Of a stretch of DNA of 64,000 bases, positions 25,685 to 33,734 are shown one piece after another. A program made the translations under genes and the position numbers. The DNA is from JANXYW01 sp031400455 (GTDB lineage: Bacteria; Chloroflexota; Dehalococcoidia; DSTF01; JACRBR01). Under the pieces are notes generated by a model that was not told the DNA's origin, did not search any database, and saw only the letters and a list, made by a program, of their open reading frames with translations. How positions within the stretch are numbered: position 1 is the first letter of the stretch; every line of letters starts with the position of its first letter. Where the stretch lies: contig JANNPX010000002.1 of assembly GCA_031400455.1 (NCBI GenBank), forward strand, positions 1 to 64,000, in the 5' to 3' direction.

Positions 25685-26956
25685 GTGCATGTCTACGCCG
25701 TCCGCGAAGTCACCGCGTACCTGAGGGAGATGATCGAGTCGAGCCCCGTGCTCGGCGATATCTGGATCGCCGGGGAATGCTCGAACGTCAGCAGGCCCGC
25801 CTCCGGGCACACTTACTTCACACTCAAGGACGCCAATTCCCAACTCCGATCGGTCTACTTCGCGACCCGGGTAGGCGGCCGACCCTCAACCGCGGCGCTC
25901 GTGCAGAACGGCCACGCCATCATCGCCCACGGCCGCATATCCCTCTACGAGCAGCGAGGCGACCTTCAGCTCTACGTCGACTTCGTCCAGCCCGAGGGCG
26001 CCGGCGCGCTCCAGGCGGAGTTCGAGCGACTCAAGGTGCGGCTCGAGGAGGAGGGCCTGTTCGATGACTCGCGCAAGCGCCCGCTGCCTGAGTTCCCGCA
26101 CCGAATCGGCGTCGTCACGTCGGAGTCCGGCGCAGTCTTCCACGACATCTGCCAGGTACTCCAGCGCCGCTGGCCGCTCGCTGAAGTCGTGCTCTCGCCC
26201 GCGCCCGTACAGGGCGCCGACGCCGTGCCCGGCGTGATCGGCGCGATCGAACAACTCAACGCGCACGGCGACATCGACGTGATCATCGCGGGCCGCGGCG
26301 GCGGCTCCATCGAAGAGCTTTGGGCATTCAACGACGAGCTCGTCGCGCGCGCGATCTTCGCGAGCGGCGTCCCTATCGTGTCTGCTGTCGGACACGAGAC
26401 CGACACCACCATCGCGGATTTCGTCGCCGATCGCCGCGCACCCACGCCGTCCGCCGCAGCCGAGATAGTCTCGCCGGATCGGGTCGAGATCGGCGCCCGG
26501 CTCCGTACTGCCGTCGTGGCGATGGAGTCCGCCACGCGACATCGCGTCAGCGCCGGACGCGCGGACACGCTCAGTCAGGTGCACCTCATCGAGCGCCGTG
26601 CACCAGACGTGGATCGGGCGCGCCAGGCCGTCGACGACGCGACACGCCGCGGGCAGGCCGCGACGGAGAAGCTACACACGGGCGCCGTGCACGGCGTCGG
26701 TAACTTCGTCTGGCGCCTCAAGTCACTGGATCCCTTCGCCACGCTCGATCGCGGCTATGCGGTCGTCCAGCGCGGCCCAACCGTCGTATCCAGCGTTTCA
26801 TCGACCAAGCCCGGCGAGTCGCTGGGCGTGCGTGTGAAAGACGGAACGTTCGGCGTACAGGTCGAAGGCGGCACCGTAATCCCGCGGCGACGGCCGAAAC
26901 GTTCGATCCCCGACGCGCAAGCGCCACTGTTCACGATGCCTGAAGAACGGGCCTAG
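25685..26956 (+). CDS. xseA: Exodeoxyribonuclease VII large subunit
   Basis: A 423-residue nuclease subunit that degrades single-stranded DNA together with XseB. The N-terminal OB-fold has IWIAGECSNVSRPASGHTYF, and the catalytic core carries RIGVVTSESGAVFHDI, IIAGRGGGSIEELWAFNDE and VSAVGHETDTTIADFVADRRAPTPSAAAE, split here only by normal loops. A long helical region precedes the C-terminal DRGYAVVQ segment. GTG 25685 is the start because the family begins HVYxVxEVTxYL. XseB follows 9 nt later. Confidence 0.95.
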   Translation: MHVYAVREVTAYLREMIESSPVLGDIWIAGECSNVSRPASGHTYFTLKDANSQLRSVYFATRVGGRPSTAALVQNGHAIIAHGRISLYEQRGDLQLYVDFVQPEGAGALQAEFERLKVRLEEEGLFDDSRKRPLPEFPHRIGVVTSESGAVFHDICQVLQRRWPLAEVVLSPAPVQGADAVPGVIGAIEQLNAHGDIDVIIAGRGGGSIEELWAFNDELVARAIFASGVPIVSAVGHETDTTIADFVADRRAPTPSAAAEIVSPDRVEIGARLRTAVVAMESATRHRVSAGRADTLSQVHLIERRAPDVDRARQAVDDATRRGQAATEKLHTGAVHGVGNFVWRLKSLDPFATLDRGYAVVQRGPTVVSSVSSTKPGESLGVRVKDGTFGVQVEGGTVIPRRRPKRSIPDAQAPLFTMPEERA

Positions 26957-26965
26957 GAGAGCATC

Positions 26966-27268
26966 ATGCCACGAGAAGCGAAGCGCGAACCGTTCGAGCA
27001 GATCTATGGCAAGCTCGAAGACAGAGTGAACAAGCTCGAGCAGGGCGGACTTTCGCTCGAGGACTCGATTGCGCTCTACGAAGAAGGGATGACGTTGGCC
27101 CGCGCCTGCCAGCAGCGCCTCGACGAAGCGGAGCTAAAGATCACGAAGTTGCGCGAGTCATTCGCCGTGCTGCCGCAAAGCAACGGACAGGTCGCCGATG
27201 AGGCGGTCGAAGACTACGAATACGTCGATGAGGATGCCGTGGCCAGCGACGACGAACCGTTCGGCTGA
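26966..27268 (+). CDS. xseB: Exodeoxyribonuclease VII small subunit
   Basis: A 100-residue protein. Residues 8-70 are the two-helix hairpin typical of XseB, with FEQIYGKLEDRVNKLEQGG and LSLEDSIALYEEGMTLA, followed by CQQRLDEAELKI. The acidic C-terminal tail of about 30 residues is an extension. AGGAGAG precedes ATG 26966. It caps the large subunit encoded just upstream. Confidence 0.92.
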   Translation: MPREAKREPFEQIYGKLEDRVNKLEQGGLSLEDSIALYEEGMTLARACQQRLDEAELKITKLRESFAVLPQSNGQVADEAVEDYEYVDEDAVASDDEPFG

Positions 27269-27335
27269 CCGGTTGCCCGACCACGTTCGACGGGCTACCG
27301 TGACGGCGGCGATTCGATAGCGGTGGAGGGGCGGC

Positions 27336-28163
27336 GTGTTGCGCATTGGTTGGTTCGCGACGGGCCGAGGTGAGACCTCACCTAAGCTGCTGCGAGCGGC
27401 CGTCGAGGAGATCCGCGCCGGCCGGCTCGACGCCGAGATCGCCTTCGTCTTCTCCAATCGTGAACGAGGCCAGTTCGACGTCACCGACGCATTCTTCGAC
27501 CAGGTCGCCGGCTACGGCATCCCGCTCGTGACCCTGTCAGACTCCCGTTTTCGGCGCGAGCACAAGGGCGGGGTTGCGCGCTCAGGTGAACCGTTGCCCG
27601 CCTGGCGCATCGAGTATGACCGCGCCGTCGCCGATTTATTGCGCCCATTCCCGTGCGATATCGGAATGCTGGCCGGCTACATGCTGATCATGACGGCGCC
27701 GCTCTACGAGCGGCACGCCATGCTGAATCTCCACCCCGCTGCGCCCGGCCAGCCAGCCGGGACGTGGCAGCAGGTGAACTGGCAACTCATCGAAGAGCGC
27801 GCGGAGCACGGCGGCGTCCGCATCCATCTCGTCACGGCGGAGTTGGACGAAGGCGCTATCGCCACCTACTGCACTTTCCCGCTCCGCGGCGCCACCATCG
27901 ATCTGCTTTGGCGCGCCACCGAGCATCGGAGCGTCGCGGACATCCGCGACACCGAGGGCGAGTCGTTCCCCCTCTTCCAGGAAATCCGCCGACGTGGCGT
28001 TGCGCGCGAACCCGTCCTCGTCCTCGAAACGCTTCGGTCGCTCGCCGATGGTCGCCTGAGCATCGTTGACGGACAGATCGCCGCCGGCCCGACGCGTATC
28101 GTGCAGGGATACGACCTGACGCCGGAGATCGAGCGCTCGCTCTCGAAGGCTGCGCACGCATAG
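27336..28163 (+). CDS. Formyltransferase-fold protein (PurN-like)
   Basis: A 275-residue protein related to glycinamide ribonucleotide formyltransferase. It has GWFATGRGE in place of the usual SGxGSN loop, then IAFVFSNRERG, and the catalytic-region MLNLHPAAPGQPAGTW matching PurN's NIHPSLLPxFxG with the His conserved; Asp of ELDEGAI matches the catalytic DxGPI. It is longer than PurN (about 200) through a C-terminal extension with further strands. GGAGGGG precedes GTG 27336. A formyl- or related one-carbon transfer is likely; the acceptor is unknown. Confidence 0.75.
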   Translation: MLRIGWFATGRGETSPKLLRAAVEEIRAGRLDAEIAFVFSNRERGQFDVTDAFFDQVAGYGIPLVTLSDSRFRREHKGGVARSGEPLPAWRIEYDRAVADLLRPFPCDIGMLAGYMLIMTAPLYERHAMLNLHPAAPGQPAGTWQQVNWQLIEERAEHGGVRIHLVTAELDEGAIATYCTFPLRGATIDLLWRATEHRSVADIRDTEGESFPLFQEIRRRGVAREPVLVLETLRSLADGRLSIVDGQIAAGPTRIVQGYDLTPEIERSLSKAAHA

Positions 28164-28183
28164 ACATGTTGCGAATTCCGTAA

Positions 28184-28212
28184 TTGACGCGTCATAAGTC
28201 GCGCGCTACGAT
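28184..28212 (+). promoter_or_regulatory. Sigma-70-type promoter before zinc-ribbon gene
   Basis: -35 TTGACG at 28184-28189, 17-bp spacer, -10 TACGAT at 28207-28212. The predicted start near 28219 is almost on the ATG at 28221, implying a leaderless or near-leaderless transcript. Confidence 0.7.
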
Positions 28213-28220
28213 GTCGCTCC

Positions 28221-28583
28221 ATGCATATGTCTAGCTGCGATGCCTGCCAATTCACGCTCGATGCGGGCGACAATTTCTGTCGTCGCTGCGGCGTACCCGC
28301 AGCGACGCCTCATCTGCCTGCGGTACGCAGCGCTGCTCCGCCCGCCATTTGGCGCGCACAGGCGTCGCCGGTCGTGAAGGGTGCGGCCGTCATGGCGGCT
28401 GGCACCGTCGGCCAGTTTGTCGTGCGCAGGGTCATCGGTGGGCTGCTCTCGGGCGGCAAGCCCGGCAAACATCGGGCGATCCGGATCAAGAATCCGCGTG
28501 GCAACGACGGCCTCGTCGACGAAGCTCAAATCATCACCGAAACCATCATGATGCGGCGCGTGAGGATCAGGCGGCAAGGCTGA
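28221..28583 (+). CDS. Zinc-ribbon membrane-associated protein (hypothetical)
   Basis: A 120-residue protein. CDAC (6-9) and CRRC (20-23) form a small N-terminal zinc ribbon of the zinc_ribbon_2 kind. A hydrophobic stretch at about 51-76, rich in Val, Ala and Gly, may be a membrane helix, and the C-terminus is basic. ATG 28221 or 28227 could be used given the promoter position. Proteins with a ribbon plus one membrane segment are common and uncharacterised in Chloroflexota and Actinobacteria. No function can be given. Confidence 0.65.
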   Translation: MHMSSCDACQFTLDAGDNFCRRCGVPAATPHLPAVRSAAPPAIWRAQASPVVKGAAVMAAGTVGQFVVRRVIGGLLSGGKPGKHRAIRIKNPRGNDGLVDEAQIITETIMMRRVRIRRQG

Positions 28584-28635
28584 TTCACCCCCGTCCGAGA
28601 CGCCCCGGTGGGCAGGACACCAGGACCGGACGTCG

Positions 28636-30600
28636 ATGCGCATCTCCCCCCATGCGTTTGCCACCGCCGCGCTGCTCAGCGTCACCTTGCTTGCTGTAGC
28701 GGCCGGGACGCCGCACCGCCTAGAAGCATTCGACTACGTGACCAACGGTGGATTCGAGGATGGCACAGACTGGTGGGCGGCGCCCCAGTCGACGATCTTC
28801 GATGCAGTCGGCGCGGACATCGTCGCGCCACCCGAGGGCATCCGCAGCGGTCGGGTCATGATCGCGCCCGGTGCGTCCTCATTCTGGATCCATCAAACGT
28901 CCTGGGCGGGGTCACCCGCAGGCATCTACGATTTCTCAGCCCGCGTCTGGACCACATCGCGCTCGATGGAGGCGTACGTGCAGGCAGCGGAGAGCAACAC
29001 GCAGACGACCGTGCGCGTTACCGCCGAACCAACGACGGATCGCTGGATCGAGGTGCGCGGCACGATCCAGATCACCGGCGCCAACAACGTCGCGATCACG
29101 ATCGGGGGCACCGGCTCCGGCGGCGACGTCATCTACGTCGATGACGTTCACTTCGAAGGCGCCGACCCGGCCACGATGACGCCGACCGCAACGTCCACGC
29201 CGCAGCCCAGCAAGACCCCGCCGCCAGACGTAACCTTCACGCGCACGCCGACGGGCACCCGCACGGCATCACCGACGAAAACCCCCACCAAGACGCCGGC
29301 TGCCGCGGTAGTCAGCGGCGTGCTGCGCAACGGCGGCTTCGAGGCAGCGAACGACGACGGCGCACCCGCTGACTGGCAGAAATACGGCGGCACACTCAAT
29401 GTCAGCGATCGCGCGCGCACAGGGACACGCGCAGCAAGTCTGCAAAGCGACACCGATTCGACGAAATGGCTGTACCAGACCGTGCTCGTCGACGGCAGCG
29501 AGTCATACGAGTTCAGCGCATGGCTTCTGCACGACGACGTGAGCGTTTCGTCCACTTTCCTTCGCGTCTCCTGGTACGCGAGCGACGATGGCAGCGGCAC
29601 GGCATCCGGGACCGCCGATTCCACGGAGCGGCTCACCTCTTCATTGGCGGAGTACCGGATATTGACCACCGGCGCGATCACCGCTCCGCCCGACGCTGGA
29701 TCTGCACGGCTGCGCATCATGCTCGCGCCCATCTCCGGCGCTACGGCCACCATCTATGCCGACGACGCGGTGTTTCAGCCCGCAGTTCCACCTGACGCCG
29801 CTGTTCCGATCGCTTCAGGCGACCTTACACCCGGAGCCACCGCCGCGAATCGTGTAGGTGAGGACGGCGACGCGGGTGCTGTTGCGAACAACTCGCGCGC
29901 GCGATCGCTCGGCGGCGTGACCAGCAGTTCCGTCGCCGACGCGCAGCACGCCGTCATCAACGAGGTGCTCTACGACCCAGATGGGGAGGGCGCCGACAGC
30001 GAGGGAGAGTGGGTAGAGATCTACAACCCGACGGGCGTGTCCATCTCGCTGGACGGGTGGTCGCTGGCCGACGCCGCCAGCTCGGGTGATCTGCCACACA
30101 TCACCATCGGGCCGCGACAGTTCGTCGTAATTACCGCTTTGAATAGCCTTTCGTCAGCTTCTGCCCCGTTCATTTCGTTCGGTCGCCGTATCGGAAACGG
30201 ACTCGGCAATGGCGGTGATCGCCTTCTCCTTCGCGACGCCGCCGGCGAATTGGTAGACGCTATTTCGTGGGGATCAGATACGACCGTGCTGTCGCCAGCG
30301 ATCGCCGACGTGCCGGAGGGGCACTCCATCGAGCGGCGCAACGCCGGCCAGGATACGAACGCAGCGGCTGATTTCAGCGACAATATGCACCCGTCCCCCG
30401 GTTCCGCGCTCGGCGCCACGTCGGCGGTCGCCAGTGCCCGGACAACCGTCGAGGAAGCTCCCCGAACGCTGGCCTCCCGCGAACGACGCTTCGCGTGGCT
30501 CCCGTGGGCCCTCGCAGCGTCGATGAGCGCCGCGCTGCTCGCGGTCATGTCGTGGCGTACGGCCCCGACGCTCGTACAGCGGCTGCGGCAACACTCATGA
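28636..30600 (+). CDS. Secreted, membrane-anchored protein with two jelly-roll-like domains and a lamin-tail domain
   Basis: A 654-residue exported protein. Residues 1-32 are a signal peptide. Two NGGFE-type beta domains resembling carbohydrate-binding modules (about 35-178 and 230-380) are joined by a Thr/Pro-rich linker (180-224) with repeated TxTP units. A lamin-tail domain begins at AVINEVLYDPDGEG near 438 and runs to about 570 with WVEIYNPTG and GDRLLLRDAAGELVDAISWG. A C-terminal helix (about 617-637) anchors it in the membrane. Such proteins bind polysaccharide or surface layers. The stop overlaps the rluB start as ATGA. Confidence 0.85.
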   Translation: MRISPHAFATAALLSVTLLAVAAGTPHRLEAFDYVTNGGFEDGTDWWAAPQSTIFDAVGADIVAPPEGIRSGRVMIAPGASSFWIHQTSWAGSPAGIYDFSARVWTTSRSMEAYVQAAESNTQTTVRVTAEPTTDRWIEVRGTIQITGANNVAITIGGTGSGGDVIYVDDVHFEGADPATMTPTATSTPQPSKTPPPDVTFTRTPTGTRTASPTKTPTKTPAAAVVSGVLRNGGFEAANDDGAPADWQKYGGTLNVSDRARTGTRAASLQSDTDSTKWLYQTVLVDGSESYEFSAWLLHDDVSVSSTFLRVSWYASDDGSGTASGTADSTERLTSSLAEYRILTTGAITAPPDAGSARLRIMLAPISGATATIYADDAVFQPAVPPDAAVPIASGDLTPGATAANRVGEDGDAGAVANNSRARSLGGVTSSSVADAQHAVINEVLYDPDGEGADSEGEWVEIYNPTGVSISLDGWSLADAASSGDLPHITIGPRQFVVITALNSLSSASAPFISFGRRIGNGLGNGGDRLLLRDAAGELVDAISWGSDTTVLSPAIADVPEGHSIERRNAGQDTNAAADFSDNMHPSPGSALGATSAVASARTTVEEAPRTLASRERRFAWLPWALAASMSAALLAVMSWRTAPTLVQRLRQHS

Positions 30601-31349
30601 GCGAACGGCTGCAGAAGATCCTCGCGCGCGCTGGCCACGGCTCCCGGCGTGCCGCAGAACTGCTAATCACGGCAGGACGCGTGCGCGTCAACGGCGTCGT
30701 CGTCACCGATCTCGGCGTGCGCGCTGATACCGCAGTGGATCGTATCGAGTTGGACGGCGCGCAGGTAACGATCCCCACCGGCCAGTTGTACCTGGCGATG
30801 AACAAACCCGCAGGAGTACTGACGACGATCACGGACCCCGAGGGCCGCCGAACGGTCATGCAGCTACTGCCGGACGGACTGCCTCCACATGTCTTCCCGA
30901 TCGGCCGGCTCGATCGCGACACCGAGGGATTGCTGCTCTTCACCAACGACGGCGAGTTCGCCCACCGGATGGCCCATCCGCGCTACGAGATCGACAAGGA
31001 ATACGTCGCGCTCGTCGAAGGCTCTCCAACCGCGGCCGCGTTAGATGAGCTGCACTCCGGCGTCCTCATCGAAGGCAAGCGCACCTCACCGGCGACTGTA
31101 GACGTGACGACGCCCCTCGCGGGGTACGCCACGTCGGCCGGTCATGCATGGCTCCGTCTTGTCATCCATGAAGGTCGTAAGCGACAGGTCCGGCTCATGT
31201 GCGCATCCGTCGGCCTGCCCGTGAAGACGCTCGTGCGGACGCGGATCGGCGGCATCACGCTCGCCAAGCTGGCCCGAGGTACGACGCGCGTCCTCTCCGA
31301 GCGCGAAGTGTCCGATCTGAGGCACCTCGTGGCGCTTGACGACGCCTGA
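30597..31349 (+). CDS. rluB: 23S rRNA pseudouridine synthase, RluB/RsuA family
   Basis: A 250-residue enzyme. An S4 RNA-binding domain occupies residues 1-60 (ERLQKILARAGHGSRR). The synthase domain carries the catalytic GRLDRDTEGLLLF, with the Asp that attacks uridine, plus NKPAGVLTT and VIHEGRKRQVRLM. RluB modifies helix 69-93 region uridines of 23S rRNA; RsuA acts on 16S, and sequence alone does not fully separate them. The start overlaps the secreted-protein gene, and cmk follows, as in the common rluB-cmk arrangement. Confidence 0.92.
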   Translation: MSERLQKILARAGHGSRRAAELLITAGRVRVNGVVVTDLGVRADTAVDRIELDGAQVTIPTGQLYLAMNKPAGVLTTITDPEGRRTVMQLLPDGLPPHVFPIGRLDRDTEGLLLFTNDGEFAHRMAHPRYEIDKEYVALVEGSPTAAALDELHSGVLIEGKRTSPATVDVTTPLAGYATSAGHAWLRLVIHEGRKRQVRLMCASVGLPVKTLVRTRIGGITLAKLARGTTRVLSEREVSDLRHLVALDDA

Positions 31350-31371
31350 TCGCCCTCCCGGCGCTGACGGG

Positions 31372-31377
31372 TACACT
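31372..31377 (+). promoter_or_regulatory. -10 box of leaderless cmk transcript
   Basis: TACACT at 31372-31377 lies 6 nt before ATG 31384, with no ribosome-binding site, the same arrangement as at rmlD and tatA. Confidence 0.5.
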
Positions 31378-31383
31378 CGGGCG

Positions 31384-32061
31384 ATGCAGACGGTAGACGC
31401 CATAACCATCGACGGACCCGCCGCGTCCGGCAAGAGCGCCGTCGGCATGGCGCTCGCCCGGCGGCTGTCGTACCGATTCTTCGACACGGGCGCGATGTAC
31501 CGTGCCGTAACCTGGCTCGCGCTGCATCGCGGCATCGACGTGCACGACGCCCGTGCCCTCACCGCCCTCGTGGCGCAAGCGGCCATCGACGCCACACGGA
31601 GCTCGGCGGACGCCATCGAACCGACCGGCGTCATCATCGACGGCGAAGACGCCACGCCGCACCTGCGCGATGCCGAGGTCGACGCCAACGTCTCGCTGGT
31701 GTCGCGCGTGCCGGGTGTGCGCACCACCCTCGTGCGCATCCAGCGCGAGATCGGCGCCGTAGGCCGTGTCGTGATGGCGGGCCGCGATATCGGCAGCGTC
31801 GTGCTGCCGGATGCGAAGCTCAAGATCTACCTGGACGCATCTCGCGAAGTGCGGGCGCGTCGCCGTGCTGCGCAGATGCGCGAAGCCGGCCTCAATCCCG
31901 AACTTGGCGCGCTACTTGCCGATCTCGAGCGGCGCGACGGCATCGACAGTAGCCGCGCGACATCGCCGTTGACCGCAGCGCCAGATGCTGTGATCATCAA
32001 CACGGACACGCTTGGCGTTGAGGAGGTCGTACGGCGAATCGAAGCACTGGCACGCGAATGA
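31384..32061 (+). CDS. cmk: Cytidylate kinase
   Basis: A 225-residue P-loop kinase that phosphorylates CMP and dCMP. ITIDGPAASGKSAVG holds Walker A, FDTGAMYRAVTW is the CMP-binding signature, VVMAGRDIGSVVLPDA binds nucleotide and the RRAAQMREAG lid follows. Its length matches bacterial Cmk. ATG 31384 is supported by the family N-terminus and the adjacent leaderless -10 box. The stop overlaps plsC as ATGA. Confidence 0.95.
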   Translation: MQTVDAITIDGPAASGKSAVGMALARRLSYRFFDTGAMYRAVTWLALHRGIDVHDARALTALVAQAAIDATRSSADAIEPTGVIIDGEDATPHLRDAEVDANVSLVSRVPGVRTTLVRIQREIGAVGRVVMAGRDIGSVVLPDAKLKIYLDASREVRARRRAAQMREAGLNPELGALLADLERRDGIDSSRATSPLTAAPDAVIINTDTLGVEEVVRRIEALARE

Positions 32062-32756
32062 TCTGGCGCATCGTCCCGGTTTCGTACTGGGCCGTTGTCG
32101 CGCTCATCCGGCTCTGTACATTCCTCTATTGCAAGGGACCGTACGTCACCGGCCGCGAGAACGTGCCCAAAACGGGCGGCGCCATTCTCGTTTCGAACCA
32201 CCTGAACAACGCTGACCCCTGCGTCCTTCCGGGAGCACTCAACCGGCGCCTCGTGATCATGGCGAAGAAAGAGATGTTCAAGTGGCCGATCATCAGCCTG
32301 CTGTTTCGGCTCATCGGATCGTTTCCTGTCGATCGTGAGGGAGCCGACCTCTCCGCGATCCGCGAGGCACAGGCCGTCGTGCATGACGGCAACCTGCTCC
32401 TGATGTTCCCCGAGGGCACGCGCAGCAAGGACCGCCAACTCCACCAGGGGTTCGCCGGCACCGCGCTCGTCGCCTACCGCACAGGTGCCCCGATCGTGCC
32501 GATCGCGATCACCGGCACGGAACACCTGAAATGGCCGATGCTGTTCTTCCGGCCCTTCCTCGGCCCTCGCGTCACGATCACGTTCGGCGAGCCGTTCTAC
32601 CCGCCGAAGGTCGAGCGCATCACCACGCAGGCCGCCCGCATTGCCACCGACGACATCATGCGCCACATCGCGGAGCTACTGCCGGAGTCTTACCGGGGCG
32701 CGTACCGCGAAGCGGTCGTCCGGCATGCCGCGGGTGTGCCCGAGCGCGTGCCGTAG
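32058..32756 (+). CDS. plsC: 1-acyl-sn-glycerol-3-phosphate acyltransferase
   Basis: A 232-residue membrane-associated enzyme that adds the second acyl chain to make phosphatidic acid. An N-terminal hydrophobic segment (about 5-27) is followed by SNHLNNADP, the HX4D catalytic motif, then FPVDREG, the FPEGTRS motif that binds the phosphate, and VPIAITG. All four acyltransferase blocks are in order. It is translationally coupled to cmk, a frequent pairing in bacteria (cmk-plsC-ispH). Confidence 0.94.
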   Translation: MIWRIVPVSYWAVVALIRLCTFLYCKGPYVTGRENVPKTGGAILVSNHLNNADPCVLPGALNRRLVIMAKKEMFKWPIISLLFRLIGSFPVDREGADLSAIREAQAVVHDGNLLLMFPEGTRSKDRQLHQGFAGTALVAYRTGAPIVPIAITGTEHLKWPMLFFRPFLGPRVTITFGEPFYPPKVERITTQAARIATDDIMRHIAELLPESYRGAYREAVVRHAAGVPERVP

Positions 32757-32806
32757 CTGGCTGACTCAACTAACGCCCGCACGGCATATGCATTCCTAAT
32801 AACCTC

Positions 32807-32858
32807 CTACTGCTCCGATATACTCAATGCGGCAACACGAACGCATTCGGAGCAGTAG
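32807..32858 (+). promoter_or_regulatory. Long inverted repeat ending at the ispH start codon
   Basis: CTACTGCTCCGA (32807-32818) is the exact reverse complement of TCGGAGCAGTAG (32847-32858), and ATGCG (32827-32831) pairs with CGCAT (32842-32846) inside. The 3' arm contains the GGAG ribosome site and abuts ATG 32859. A -10-like TATACT (32819-32824) lies in the loop side. It could be a translational hairpin or a repressor operator over the promoter. Confidence 0.8.
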
Positions 32859-33722
32859 ATGCAAGTCATCAAGGCGAAGGAACTCGGGTTCTGCATGGGG
32901 GTGCGCCGCGCCGTCGACATGATGGAGAGCGCCGCCGGCGAACTCGGCCCGATCACCAGCCTCGGCTCCACTGTGCACAACCCGCAGGTCGTCGAGAAGC
33001 TGCGCAGCCGGGGCGTCGAGGTGATCGCCACGCTCGAGGCCATCGACACCCGCCCCGTCGCCATCACCGCTCACGGAGTCGGCCCGCAGGTACTGCGCGA
33101 ACTCGAAGCGCGTGGCGCTGAGATTGTCGATACGACCTGCCCGATCGTCACCCGCGCTCAGCAGTGGGCGAAGAAGCTCACGGACGAGGGCTTCGGCGTC
33201 ATCGTCTTCGGCGACCCCGAACACAAGGAAGTCCGCGGCATCCTCGGCTGGGCGAACGGCAAAGTCGTCACGATGAAGACCGAAGCCGAGCTCGACGGCC
33301 CGCTGCCCGACTGGATGCCGTCACGCGTTGGCGTGCTGTCGCAGACCACCGAGACCGAAGGCCATTTCGCGCGATTCGTCCAGCGTCTCCTCACCGTACA
33401 CATGGACCGCATCAGCGAACTGCGCGTCATCAACACGCTCTGCAACGCCACCACCAGCCAGCAAGCCGCAACAGACGAATTGGCGGGAGAGGTCGACCTG
33501 ATGGTCGTCGTCGGCGGCCGGGAGAGCGCCAACACCCGCCATCTGGCCGAAGTCTCGCGCGAACGCGGCGTCGAGACCTACCACGTCGAGTCCGCCGCAG
33601 AGATCGAGGCGGCATGGCTCCCCGGCCACGAGAAGGTCGGCGTCGCGGCCGGCGCGTCCACACCGGACGCCGTCATCGACGAAGTCGTCGAGCGCCTGTA
33701 CGCGCTGGCGCCCTCGAATTGA
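32859..33722 (+). CDS. ispH: 4-hydroxy-3-methylbut-2-enyl diphosphate reductase
   Basis: A 287-residue iron-sulphur enzyme and the last step of the MEP isoprenoid pathway, making IPP and DMAPP. The three cluster ligands are Cys12 (GFCMGVRRAV), Cys94 (DTTCPIV) and Cys195 (NTLCNATTSQQ). The proton-donor Glu lies in SQTTET-adjacent sequence and SANTRHL and GASTPDAVI complete the family pattern. A 12-bp inverted repeat ends at its ATG, so expression is probably controlled at that point. Confidence 0.96.
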   Translation: MQVIKAKELGFCMGVRRAVDMMESAAGELGPITSLGSTVHNPQVVEKLRSRGVEVIATLEAIDTRPVAITAHGVGPQVLRELEARGAEIVDTTCPIVTRAQQWAKKLTDEGFGVIVFGDPEHKEVRGILGWANGKVVTMKTEAELDGPLPDWMPSRVGVLSQTTETEGHFARFVQRLLTVHMDRISELRVINTLCNATTSQQAATDELAGEVDLMVVVGGRESANTRHLAEVSRERGVETYHVESAAEIEAAWLPGHEKVGVAAGASTPDAVIDEVVERLYALAPSN

Positions 33723-33734
33723 CTCTCCACTACC

